Below, piece by piece: positions 31,169-39,917 of a stretch of DNA of 64,000 nucleotides (its first letter is position 1; every line of letters starts with the position of its first letter). Origin of the DNA: an uncultured Pseudohongiella sp. (lineage in GTDB: Bacteria > Pseudomonadota > Gammaproteobacteria > Pseudomonadales > Pseudohongiellaceae); assembly GCA_951812715.1 (NCBI GenBank), contig OX638323.1:3018577-3082576 (forward strand), written 5' to 3'. Below the pieces are notes generated by a model that was not told the DNA's origin, ran no database searches, and saw nothing but the letters and a program-made list of their open reading frames with translations. Made by a program: the position numbers and the translations under genes.

Positions 31169-34100
31169 GTGCGTACCCCTATAAGCTGGTTTGTCAGAAA
31201 CCCCGTGGCTTCCAACCTGCTGATGTGGATTTTCCTCGTCGGCGGCGTCCTCGCTTATCTCAATTTGAACCAGGAAGAGTTTCCCGATATTGACGTCGGC
31301 GTAATCCAGGTCAGCGTGCCCTATCTCGGCGCTACGCCCGAGGAGTCCGAAACCGGTGTCTGCCTGCGCATCGAGGAAGCCCTCGAAGGCGCCGAGGGCC
31401 TTCAGCGATTGACCACCACGGCGCGGGAAGGTGGTTGCGACGCCACCGTGGAATTGACCAGCGATGCCGACCTCAACCGCTCATTGAATGACATCAAGGG
31501 CAAGGTTGACGCGATCACGACTTTTCCGGCGGAAACTGAAAAACCCATCGTCCGCGCTTTCAGCAGTAGCGGCAATGTCATGACCATCGCGCTGGTTTCC
31601 GAAGCCGACGATCACTTCCTGAAAGAAGTAGCCGAGGACATCCGCAACGATCTGATCGACCTTGATGAAGTTTCGACGGTCAATATCGAATATTTGCGGC
31701 CACTGGAAATTTCCATCGAGATCCCGGAATACACCTTGCGCCAATATGGGCTGACTCTCGATCAGGTTTCCCGGGCCATCGATCAGGCCTCTCTTGACTT
31801 GCCCGGCGGCACGATCCGGGCAGATTCCGGCGAAATTCTGTTGCGCACGAAGGGCCAGGTCTACAGGGGCGATGAATATCGCGACATCGTGGTTCGTTCC
31901 TATCCTGACGGCACCCAATTGCGGCTCGGCGATATTGCCACGGTGCGCGACGACTTCGAGCAAGGCTATCTCGACGCTCGCGTGGGCGGCGTCAACGCGG
32001 CGATCATCGACGTATTGCGAGTCGGCGAGGAAGACATTGTGCGTGCGGCGCGGCAGGTGCGCGGCTGGATGGAGGACAATGTCGATGAACTGCCCCAGGG
32101 CGTGCGTCTCGAAGTACTGATGGATGCTGCCGTCGCGACTCAGGACCGGATCGTGACAGTGGCGCGCAATGCCTACACCGGCCTGATGCTGGTTCTCGTC
32201 ATACTCGCGCTGTTCCTGCGTTTCAAGGTTGCCATCTGGGTCGCCGCGGGTATTCCCATTGCCATTTCCGGAGCCCTGGCGCTGTTTCCCGCCGCCGGCC
32301 TTACAATCAGTACATTGACGGTAATGGGTTTTATCCTGGTGCTCGGCATCGTCGTCGACGATGCAATCGTCGTGGGGGAAAGAATACACTCCTTCGAACG
32401 GCGCGGGTTTTCCAAGGAAGAGGCCGCGATAGAAGGCACGCTCGAAGTTTCCATACCAGTGATCTTCGGCGTGCTGACCACTATCGCCGCGTTTTTGCCT
32501 ATCCTGCTGCTCGGCGGGCAGATGGGTTCGTTTTTCAACGCCATCGGTGGAGTCGTCGTATTTTGTCTGATCGCCAGCCTGGTGGAATCGCAGTTGATCC
32601 TGCCGGGACACATCGCTCATCGAAGGACCGAGGGCTATTTTCTCGAAAACAGCGGTTTGGTGCGCAAATGGCAGGCATTCCAGGGCAAGATCGCCGAAAA
32701 CCTGGAGTATTTCGCCGAGCACGGCTACCGGCGCGCGCTCAAGCGCGTGCTTGAGTACCGTTACGTATCCTGGGCCTTGGCCACGGGCGTAATCATGATC
32801 ACGCTGGCGCTGATCTTCAGCGGCCGGGTCATTTTTCAGTTCATGCCAGCCGTGGAAGGCGATGTCCTGTTTGCCTCCGTTGAAATGCCTCCCGGCGTAC
32901 CGGTGCAGGTGACCCAGGATGCGATCGGCCGAGTCGAAGCAGCGGCGATCGAACTCGCCGAAGAGGTGGAAGCCGAACTTGACCGCTTGCAGGAACAAGG
33001 CCGCGCGCCGGCCGCCACCGAGCGCGCGGTCAACGACATCATGACCGTTGTCGGCGGACGGGCACCCCGGGGCGGGCCAGGCAGCGCGGGCAGCGCGCCT
33101 AGCGTGGGTTCAAGCAATATCGCGGAAGTGGTCATGTATCTGGCCCCGTTCTTCGGCCGCGGCGAGATCAGTTCGGAGGAACTTCGCGACCGCTGGCGCG
33201 ACAAGGTCGGCACCATCCCCGACGCGCTCGAACTGACCTTCGTTTCAGACGTGTTCTCGGCGGGAGATGCGCTGAATTTCCGCCTCGAAGGCCGCGATGA
33301 GGAAAATCTGCAAGTTGCCTCGACGCAACTGAAAGAAGAACTCGCGAAGTATCCCGGCGTGTTCGACATCACCGATTCATTCCGCGCGGGCAAACAGGAA
33401 GTCCAGATCAGCATTCTCGATCGCGGCAAGACTTTGGGTCTGACGCTGAACGATATCGCCATGCAGGTGCGACAGGCGTTTTATGGCGCCGAATCCCAGC
33501 GCATTCAGCGCGGCCCGGACGATATTCGCGTGATGGTGCGCTACCCGGAGCAGGAGCGGCGTTCGCTCGGCAATCTCGAATCCCTGATGATCCGCACTCC
33601 GACCGGCGCGGAAATGCCTTTCCTCAGTGTCGCCGATTTCACTTTGGGCAACAGCTATTCATCAATCAATCGTCAGAACGGCCGGCGTATAATCACCGTG
33701 CGCGCGGATGTGGACCGCACCGTGGTGACGCCCGACGAAATTCGCGCCGAATTGACCGCCAGATTCGCCCAGGCCTGGGATCGGGAACTTGATGTGACCA
33801 TGGTGCTCGGCGGCGAAGGCGAGCGGCAACTCGAATCCATCGCCGAGATCCTTAATCTTGTGCCGCTGGCATTGCTGATCATTTTCAGTCTGCTGGCGAT
33901 TCCGCTGAAATCCTACAGCCAGCCGCTGGTCATCATGAGCGTCATTCCCTTCGGCGCCATCGGCGCGATCTGCGGCCATTACATCATGGGCGCGGATCTG
34001 GTGTTCTTCTCCCTGCTCGGCATCATCGCCCTCAGCGGCGTGGTAGTGAACGCCAGCCTGGTGCTGGTGGTGACGGTGAACCGCCTGCGGGCGGACGGCA

Positions 34101-34375
34101 TGGGCATGGTGAACGCGGTCGCCAAGGCCGGCGAACTGCGCTTCCGGCCGATCATTCTCACCTCGATTACTACCTTCTGCGGCCTCGTGCCACTGATCTT
34201 CTCGGCGAACCCGACTACCTTCTTCATTGTGCCGATGGCGATCTCGCTCGCCTTCGGCGTATTGTTCGCGACCATAATCACGCTGTTTCTGGTGCCCAGT
34301 CTGTATCTGATCCTGCACGACCTCATCGGCCACACAGACACCAAAGAGGAAAGAAAGCTGGCCTACCAGAGTTGA
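31169..34375 (+). CDS. RND-family efflux pump (AcrB/MdtBC-like)
   Basis: The product has 1068 residues from GTG 31169; the first helix starts at once (ISWFVRNPVASNLLMWIFLVGGVLAYL). It shows the 12-TM, two-porter-domain RND layout: VSVPYLGATPEESETGV near the start, the TM4 proton-relay aspartates in VLGIVVDDAIVVGERI, and the symmetrical C-terminal half (PLALLIIFSLLAIPLKSYSQP, GIIALSGVVVNASLVLV). The Gly-rich loop (GGRAPRGGPGSAGSAPS) in the porter domain is unusual but in frame. Sequence does not show whether the substrate is drugs, lipids or metal ions. Confidence 0.92.
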   Translation: MRTPISWFVRNPVASNLLMWIFLVGGVLAYLNLNQEEFPDIDVGVIQVSVPYLGATPEESETGVCLRIEEALEGAEGLQRLTTTAREGGCDATVELTSDADLNRSLNDIKGKVDAITTFPAETEKPIVRAFSSSGNVMTIALVSEADDHFLKEVAEDIRNDLIDLDEVSTVNIEYLRPLEISIEIPEYTLRQYGLTLDQVSRAIDQASLDLPGGTIRADSGEILLRTKGQVYRGDEYRDIVVRSYPDGTQLRLGDIATVRDDFEQGYLDARVGGVNAAIIDVLRVGEEDIVRAARQVRGWMEDNVDELPQGVRLEVLMDAAVATQDRIVTVARNAYTGLMLVLVILALFLRFKVAIWVAAGIPIAISGALALFPAAGLTISTLTVMGFILVLGIVVDDAIVVGERIHSFERRGFSKEEAAIEGTLEVSIPVIFGVLTTIAAFLPILLLGGQMGSFFNAIGGVVVFCLIASLVESQLILPGHIAHRRTEGYFLENSGLVRKWQAFQGKIAENLEYFAEHGYRRALKRVLEYRYVSWALATGVIMITLALIFSGRVIFQFMPAVEGDVLFASVEMPPGVPVQVTQDAIGRVEAAAIELAEEVEAELDRLQEQGRAPAATERAVNDIMTVVGGRAPRGGPGSAGSAPSVGSSNIAEVVMYLAPFFGRGEISSEELRDRWRDKVGTIPDALELTFVSDVFSAGDALNFRLEGRDEENLQVASTQLKEELAKYPGVFDITDSFRAGKQEVQISILDRGKTLGLTLNDIAMQVRQAFYGAESQRIQRGPDDIRVMVRYPEQERRSLGNLESLMIRTPTGAEMPFLSVADFTLGNSYSSINRQNGRRIITVRADVDRTVVTPDEIRAELTARFAQAWDRELDVTMVLGGEGERQLESIAEILNLVPLALLIIFSLLAIPLKSYSQPLVIMSVIPFGAIGAICGHYIMGADLVFFSLLGIIALSGVVVNASLVLVVTVNRLRADGMGMVNAVAKAGELRFRPIILTSITTFCGLVPLIFSANPTTFFIVPMAISLAFGVLFATIITLFLVPSLYLILHDLIGHTDTKEERKLAYQS

Positions 34376-34382
34376 TTCGTAC

Positions 34383-34673
34383 TCAGTCCAGGTTGGCCAG
34401 CCGGATGGGGGTCACGGTGATGTCCTGCCAGACGCCGCCGCTGACGTAAGGGTCCCGACTAAGCCATTCGTTCAGCTCTTCCCGCGTTTCGAATTCGACA
34501 TACAAGGTCGAGCCGATCATTTCGCCTGTTTCGTTCAGTATCGCGCCGCCGGCGATGAGATTGCCGGCGGCCTTCAGTTCCCTGACGCCGTCAAGATGGG
34601 CCGGCCTGACCGCCTGGCGGCGGTCAGGGGCTTCCGGGTCGGTACCGTCGTAGGCTGTAACCATGTATTGCAT
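34383..34673 (-). CDS. YciI-like protein
   Basis: The product has 96 residues, the usual length of YCII-domain proteins. The N-terminal strand MQYMVTAYDGTDPEAPDRRQAVRPAHLDGV contains the conserved histidine (RPAHLDG), followed by GGAILNETGEMIGSTLYVEF and DPYVSGGVWQDITVTPI near the end, the family pattern of a ferredoxin-like alpha/beta dimer. Activity is unknown for most members; some act as dehalogenase- or chlorohydrolase-like enzymes. It lies convergent with the RND gene (7-bp gap) and downstream of the NHL-repeat gene on the same strand. Confidence 0.85.
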   Translation of the reverse strand: MQYMVTAYDGTDPEAPDRRQAVRPAHLDGVRELKAAGNLIAGGAILNETGEMIGSTLYVEFETREELNEWLSRDPYVSGGVWQDITVTPIRLANLD

Positions 34674-34719
34674 AACCGGTCCTTATTGATTCCAGATGGT
34701 AGATTCTGCGCTCCAGTCG

Positions 34720-34788
34720 CGGAGCATAGCTCCGCGCCGTTACGGCTGCGCGCGAAGCTTTCGCTTCGCAAACGCTTGCCTGCACCCA
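34720..34788. repeat. dispersed three-hairpin element, copy 2
   Basis: CGGAGC-ATA-GCTCCG (34720-34734), GCCG-TTA-CGGC (34736-34746) and GCGAAGC-TTTC-GCTTCGC (34752-34769) are followed by AAACGCTTGCCTGCACCCA. Stems match copy 1 (27353-27424) with paired substitutions that keep base pairing. Confidence 0.75.
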
Positions 34789-34820
34789 CTTCGCTCCGCG
34801 CAGAATGACAGGGAACAGTC

Positions 34821-34842
34821 ATCCTGCGCGAAGTCGCAGGAT
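34821..34842 (-). terminator. hairpin after the NHL-repeat gene
   Basis: ATCCTGCG (34821-34828) and CGCAGGAT (34835-34842) form a perfect 8-bp stem with a 6-nt loop, 7 bp past the NHL gene stop. There is no T-tract, so intrinsic termination is uncertain. The sequence CATCCTG...GAAGTCG...CAGGAT resembles widespread intergenic palindromes in other bacteria. Confidence 0.45.
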
Positions 34843-34848
34843 CTGTCG

Positions 34849-35952
34849 CTAAAGCGGATTGCCCCGCGCCACAAACTTGGTCAGGCCGGAACCGGCGGTG
34901 GGCCGGGAAATCGGGCCTTCGGCACCGTAGATGTTGCCGTCCGCGTCAACCGCTACGCCTTCGCCCATGGCGCCTTCCCAGCGGCCGTCGATGGCGTAAT
35001 GCGGCGGCACGAAAGCCGTCACTTCGTCACGGCTGGCGTGACCGATGCGCACGCCGGTGCGCCAGTCCGGATGCCGGGTCGGGCTGGACTCGGAATCGAT
35101 GGCGTACAGATTGTCGTCGTCATCGATGAACAATCCGCTGATGCGGCTGAACTGGTAGTAGGAGTCCAGGTAGTTGCCGTCCTGGTCGTAGATCTCGATG
35201 CGATGGTTGCCCCGGTCGGCGATGAACAGGCGGCCCTGGGAATCCATCTCGATTCCATGCGGGGTGCGGAACTGTCCCTGGTCCGAACCGATCTCGCCCC
35301 ATTCCATGATGAAATTGCCTTCGCTGTCGAACTTCATGATCCGCGCCGTAGAGCCGGGCGGGGGATTTTCGTTTTGGCCGCTATGTCCGTCGGAAACGAA
35401 GATGTCGCCGTTGGGCGCGACGAGCACATCGCAGGGTTCGTTGAGTTGGCCCGGGCTGGAACCGGGCTGGCCGGCGATGCCGAGCGTCATCAGCACTTCG
35501 CCTTCGGGGCTGAACTTGAATACCTGGTGGCCCTTGGTGCCTGCCTCGTTACCCTGGGAGTCGGTCACCCAGACATTGCCGTCGTCATCGACATGGATGC
35601 CATGGGGCAGCACGAACAGGCCGGCGCCGAAACTGGTGAGCACTTCACCGGTGAAGCGGTCGATCTTGAGGATCGGATCGACGGGATTGTCGTCGCAGCC
35701 GCCGGCGAGGGCGAAACCGCCGCAGCGATCATAAGCCCAAACATGGCCGTCGGGGCCGATATCGACTCCCGCCGTCGAGCCCCATTCACGGTCGTCGGGC
35801 AAGGTTACCCATTCCTTGATGACGATGGGCGTGGGGTTGGGCAGGTTGTTCGCGGCCGGGTCGGTCACATCGGACTGTGACTGTCCGTAAGCGGCAATGG
35901 AAACCAAGCTGGCGGCAATCGCCAGGCTCAAGGGTCGAAGCGATTTTTTCAT
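34849..35952 (-). CDS. exported NHL-repeat beta-propeller protein
   Basis: The product has 367 residues with a signal peptide (SLAIAASLVSIAAYGQ). Repeated NHL-type strands are visible: LPHGIHVDDDGNVWVTD, PCDVLVAPNGDIFVSDG, TPHGIEMDSQGRLFIADRGNHRIEIYDQDG, ISGLFIDDDDNLYAID and GEGVAVDADGNIYGAEG, giving about six blades. The fold resembles peptidyl-alpha-hydroxyglycine lyase and related propellers, but the catalytic residues were not checked. Probably periplasmic or secreted. It precedes the YciI-like gene on the same strand, separated by the three-hairpin element. Confidence 0.82.
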   Translation of the reverse strand: MKKSLRPLSLAIAASLVSIAAYGQSQSDVTDPAANNLPNPTPIVIKEWVTLPDDREWGSTAGVDIGPDGHVWAYDRCGGFALAGGCDDNPVDPILKIDRFTGEVLTSFGAGLFVLPHGIHVDDDGNVWVTDSQGNEAGTKGHQVFKFSPEGEVLMTLGIAGQPGSSPGQLNEPCDVLVAPNGDIFVSDGHSGQNENPPPGSTARIMKFDSEGNFIMEWGEIGSDQGQFRTPHGIEMDSQGRLFIADRGNHRIEIYDQDGNYLDSYYQFSRISGLFIDDDDNLYAIDSESSPTRHPDWRTGVRIGHASRDEVTAFVPPHYAIDGRWEGAMGEGVAVDADGNIYGAEGPISRPTAGSGLTKFVARGNPL

Positions 35953-36152
35953 GTCAAACTCCGATTGCGCAAAGAGTCGAGATTAGCATGCCGGGCGAAA
36001 CGCGAAAACAATCCAGTGCGCCGAAGTCTGGATATCGGCATGACCATGGGACTAATCTCGCAGCCGCGATCAAACGCCTTTCCCGGCTTCGCCCGGTCCG
36101 TTTCCGCCACCGCCTGCACGAGTTTGGAGGCCATTCCGGATTCGCCTCGCGG

Positions 36153-37847
36153 TCAGGCTTCGTACATGGCCGTTCCGCCGACTACGGTGCGCACGATCTG
36201 GATTTCCTTGAGCGTGTCCGGATCGACATCGTGAGGGTCTTCGGCCAGCACCACGAAATCCGCCAGCTTGCCCGCGCTGACGCTGCCCTTGATGTCTTCC
36301 TCGAAGGAAGCGTAAGCGCCGCCCATGGTACAGATGCGCAGGGCCTGGTCGACAGCTATGCGCTGATTCGGTCCCCACACACGGCCGTCGAAATCCGTCC
36401 GCGTGACCATGCTTTGCAGCGCCATCATCGGCTCGTAGGGGCCGGGCGTGTAATCAGAAGCCGGCGCCACGTGGATGCCGTAATCCAGGAAGGACTTGTG
36501 CGCGAACATGTTGCGCATTTTCTCCTCGCCATAGTCGACCCACTTGTTGCCGTGGTAATGGACATAGGTGTAGAAGGGCGCGGGGATCACACCCAGGTCG
36601 CGGATGCGCTCAAGCAAGGTGGGGTTCACCAGCGAGCAATGTTCGATGCGATGGCGTGGGTCGGTGCGCGGCCACAGGTCCTGCACCCGCTCGTAGGCGT
36701 TGAGCACCATGGCGATAGTCAGATCGCCATTGGCGTGAATGCCGATCTGCCAGCCGTTGCGGTGGGCGTCTTCCACGGCCTCGTGAATCTCCTCCTGGGA
36801 CATGGTGAGAATGCCGTAATCGTCAGGCCGGCCTTCATAGGGCGTGCTCATGTACATGGTGCGTTCGGAAGCCGACCCGTCGGCGCTGTGTTTCACCGCG
36901 CCGATGCGCAGCACTTCATCGCCGAAACCAGTGCGCACGCCCGCATTGACCAGGTCTCCATATAGCTCGCTGCGCGGAAACAGATACATGCGGAAGCGCA
37001 GTCCGCCTTCGTCGCGGGCGTCCTGATAGGCGATCAGGTCGTCGCGGCCGGAGCCGGTCTGGTGCACCGACGTAAGACCCGCGGCGGTCATCAGTTCGGA
37101 AATTAGCATGACTCCGTCGCGGCGCCGTTCACGAGTCGAATCGGACTGGATCAGTTCATTGAAGATATAGCGCGCCCGCTCCGCCACCAGACCGGTCAGC
37201 ACGCCGTCCGCATCGCGGAAAAACCTGCCGCCGTCGGGATCCGGAGTTTCCGCCGTCACTCCCGCCAACGCCAGCGCCAGGCTGTTATAGACGCCGGTAT
37301 GGCCGCCGCGGTGGCCGACCACGACCGGGTGGTCTGGCACGACTTCATCGATATCGAAACGGTTGATTGGCCGTCCTTCGGCGAGCTTGGTGTCGTCGTA
37401 CTTGAACGCGCGCACCCATTCGCCCTGGGGAGTGTCCGCGGCACGTTCGGCGAGAGCCTGCTGGATTTCGGCGATTGAGCGCCGGTCGGCGTTTACCTGC
37501 ACGAGCTCATTGACGCCCGCGCTCGCGGGATGCGAATGGGCGTCGATAAATCCCGGCACCACGGTCATGTCTTCGACATCGACGATTTCTGTGCGCGGCC
37601 CGGCCAGATTGCGGATGTCCTCGCTTGAGCCCACCGCCACGAAGCGGTCGCCCTTGACCGCGAAGGCTTCGGCCCGCGGCTGCGAATCGTCCTGGGTGAA
37701 TACCCTGGCGTTAACGATGATGTAATCCGGCGCGGCGATGCTGTCCGGGGACTGCTGGGCGAGAATTTCCCGGGTCGGCAGACCGATGCCCGCGACCGCG
37801 AGAGCTGTACTGGAACCGAGAAACTTTCTTCTGGATATGCGCGCCAT
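36153..37847 (-). CDS. Tat-exported amidohydrolase (YtcJ/NfdA-like, amidohydrolase 3)
   Basis: The product has 564 residues from ATG 37847, set by GGGAG upstream; a frame open to 37883 is rejected. The N-terminus has a twin-arginine signal ISRRKFLGSSTALAVAGIG. Metal-ligand motifs include FIDAHSHPAS (HxH), HANGDLTI, RIEHCSLV and HVAPASDYTPG (late Asp). IGAVKHSADGSASERT is also typical. Family members hydrolyse N-substituted formamides or related amides; substrate unknown. Export in folded form fits a metalloenzyme of the periplasm. The 200-bp gap to the NHL gene (35953-36152) shows nothing recognisable. Confidence 0.87.
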   Translation of the reverse strand: MARISRRKFLGSSTALAVAGIGLPTREILAQQSPDSIAAPDYIIVNARVFTQDDSQPRAEAFAVKGDRFVAVGSSEDIRNLAGPRTEIVDVEDMTVVPGFIDAHSHPASAGVNELVQVNADRRSIAEIQQALAERAADTPQGEWVRAFKYDDTKLAEGRPINRFDIDEVVPDHPVVVGHRGGHTGVYNSLALALAGVTAETPDPDGGRFFRDADGVLTGLVAERARYIFNELIQSDSTRERRRDGVMLISELMTAAGLTSVHQTGSGRDDLIAYQDARDEGGLRFRMYLFPRSELYGDLVNAGVRTGFGDEVLRIGAVKHSADGSASERTMYMSTPYEGRPDDYGILTMSQEEIHEAVEDAHRNGWQIGIHANGDLTIAMVLNAYERVQDLWPRTDPRHRIEHCSLVNPTLLERIRDLGVIPAPFYTYVHYHGNKWVDYGEEKMRNMFAHKSFLDYGIHVAPASDYTPGPYEPMMALQSMVTRTDFDGRVWGPNQRIAVDQALRICTMGGAYASFEEDIKGSVSAGKLADFVVLAEDPHDVDPDTLKEIQIVRTVVGGTAMYEA

Positions 37848-38020
37848 GGAGCGACTCCCGAGAAAATGGATGCAATGCGGCAACTATATCGTTGAAGGTG
37901 GGTGAGGGAAAAGGGGAGCTGAGGCTTTGACTCGTTTTGCGCAGGCCATCCTTGGCGCGACTGTTAAGGTTTCTCTAACCCCCAGTCTTGACATCCTTGT
38001 CGAAGCAATCATGGGACAAT

Positions 38021-38300
38021 CATGGGACACCCACTCCAGGCATCAACATGGGGCATCAACATGGGACACCCACCTCGGGCATCAACATGGGACACCCACC
38101 TCGGGCATCAACATGGGACACCCACTCCAGGACGCAACATGGGACACCCACCTCAGGTCGCAACATGGGACACCCACTCCAAGTCTGTATTGGTGACGGC
38201 CGGGGGCTGGCATCAACATGGGACACCCACCTCAGGTCGCAACATGGGACGCAACATGGGACACCCACTCCAGGTCTGTATTGGTGACGGCCGGGGGCTG
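38021..38300. repeat. 26-bp tandem array of CATGGGACACCCAC units
   Basis: CATGGGACACCCAC occurs at 38021, 38060, 38086, 38112, 38138, 38164, 38218 and 38255. Five consecutive copies are spaced exactly 26 bp, the linker being CTCGGGCATCAA or a close variant. A longer unit (CTGTATTGGTGACGGCCGGG and following bases) is duplicated 90 bp apart (about 38184 and 38274). The array fills the divergent gap between the amidohydrolase and the symporter and ends 38 bp before the symporter ATG. Confidence 0.9.
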
Positions 38301-38338
38301 GGGTTATCATCGGGCCAATTCCGCTAAAGGATGCGCTG

Positions 38339-39907
38339 ATGTTTGAAAAATACGCGATGATCACCTTGTATTTCGGCGTGCTCGTCGTGCTCGGCTGGCT
38401 TGCCTCGCGCCGCATTCGCAACATGAGCGACTTTGTGGTCGGCGGCAAACGGCTCGGCTACTGGGTCGCGGCGTTTTCCGCCCAGGCCACCGGCGAATCG
38501 GCCTGGCTGTTGCTTGGTGTTACCGGCATGGGCGCCATGGTGGGGTTTTCCGCCTATTGGATCGTGGTCGGCGAAGTTATCGGCGTGGGCCTGGCCTGGT
38601 TCGTGATGGCGCCGCGCTTCAAGCGACTCACCGATCAATACGAGTCCATGACGGTAATTGACTACCTGGTCAGCCGCTTCAAATCATCCACCCATACCTT
38701 GCGCGTAATCTCGGCGTTTTCACTGTGCTTTTTCGTATTGATCTATATTTCCGCGCAGATCGACGCTACCGGTTCGGCCTTTGCCTCGTTTCTGGATTGG
38801 GATTACCTGGTCGGCGCCATCGTCGGGTTTGTTGTAGTAGCGGCCTATTGTATCGCCGGCGGCTTTCTCGCCGCCGCCTGGACCGACATGTTTCAGGGTT
38901 CGGTCATGTTGCTGTGCCTGGTGCTGCTGCCGGTGGTGGCGTACCTTTCCCTGAGCAATTCCGACGCGATTCATGCCGGCTTGCAAGCTATCGACCCGGG
39001 CCTGGTCAGCTTCTGGGGCGCCGGCGGATTCACCTTGATGAACTTCTGCCTGGTCTTGGGCATGGCGCTTATCGGCCTCGGCTTTCTCGGCTCGCCCCAG
39101 GTCTTCGCGCGACTGATCGCAATTCGCAGCAGCGACCAGATCAGCCGCGGCAAATGGGTCGCCGTGCTGTTCACCATCCTGGTGGATTTCAGCGCCGTCA
39201 GCATCGGCATTCTCGGTCGCTACCTGTTCACCGAAGCCGGTGTGGCGCCCGACACGGTACTTGGCAACGGCGCCCAGGATGTGCTGCCGGCAATGGTCGA
39301 ATACACCTTTCCGCCGTGGATCGTCGGGCTCTATGTCGCCGCGGTGCTGGCGGCGATCATGTCCACGGTGTCCTCTCTGCTGGTAATGGCCGCCGGATCG
39401 CTGACCCATGATCTCTACGAACGCCTGATCAACCCCGGAATCGGTGACGCCGACGCCGCCAAATTGTGCCGCAAAGTGACTTTGATCATGGCGGCGCTGG
39501 CGCTGGGCCTGGCAATTACCATTTCGGTGTTGTCCCCTGGTCGAACAATTTTCTGGTTCGTAATATTCGGCTGGTCGGGAATCGCCGCGACTTTCTGCCC
39601 GATGATCATCCTGTCGCTGTTCTGGCCGAAGTTCACGGAACGGGCGGCCATTGCATCCATGGTCGCGGGATTCTCCATGACCATCATCAGCAAGTTCGTC
39701 TTGCAGGAACTCGACGGGACCGGGCCGTATTTCGTCGCGCTGGAAACGATGCCGCCTTCTTTCTTGTTTGCCTTGCTGGTAGGCTGGGCAGTGTCGGTAA
39801 TCTGGCCATCCGAATCGCTTGAACGGCAATATCAGTCCGATCTTAAAGCGCTCTCGGCGCCGCCAACGGCGAATGAAACGCCAGGACGGCCCGTGACCGC
39901 GAAATGA
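38339..39907 (+). CDS. sodium:solute symporter (SSS/PutP family)
   Basis: This is a 522-residue membrane protein with about 13 hydrophobic segments; ATG 38339 follows AAAGGA. Family marks are SDFVVGGKRLGYWVAAFSAQATGESAWLLLG near the N-terminus (first half of the Na+/substrate site) and YVAAVLAAIMSTVSSLLVMAAGS (second half with the Ser pair for Na+). PutP-type proteins import proline, other amino acids or small acids with sodium. The next two genes degrade beta-alanine, so beta-alanine or a related omega-amino acid is the likely cargo. It is the first gene of that operon (10-bp gap to the transaminase). Confidence 0.9.
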   Translation: MFEKYAMITLYFGVLVVLGWLASRRIRNMSDFVVGGKRLGYWVAAFSAQATGESAWLLLGVTGMGAMVGFSAYWIVVGEVIGVGLAWFVMAPRFKRLTDQYESMTVIDYLVSRFKSSTHTLRVISAFSLCFFVLIYISAQIDATGSAFASFLDWDYLVGAIVGFVVVAAYCIAGGFLAAAWTDMFQGSVMLLCLVLLPVVAYLSLSNSDAIHAGLQAIDPGLVSFWGAGGFTLMNFCLVLGMALIGLGFLGSPQVFARLIAIRSSDQISRGKWVAVLFTILVDFSAVSIGILGRYLFTEAGVAPDTVLGNGAQDVLPAMVEYTFPPWIVGLYVAAVLAAIMSTVSSLLVMAAGSLTHDLYERLINPGIGDADAAKLCRKVTLIMAALALGLAITISVLSPGRTIFWFVIFGWSGIAATFCPMIILSLFWPKFTERAAIASMVAGFSMTIISKFVLQELDGTGPYFVALETMPPSFLFALLVGWAVSVIWPSESLERQYQSDLKALSAPPTANETPGRPVTAK

Positions 39908-39917
39908 GGCGAACGAC

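Noticed and set aside
38021..38300. CRISPR array
   Set aside because: Units are regularly spaced, but the linkers are themselves repeated, the repeat is short (14 bp) and no cas genes are present.
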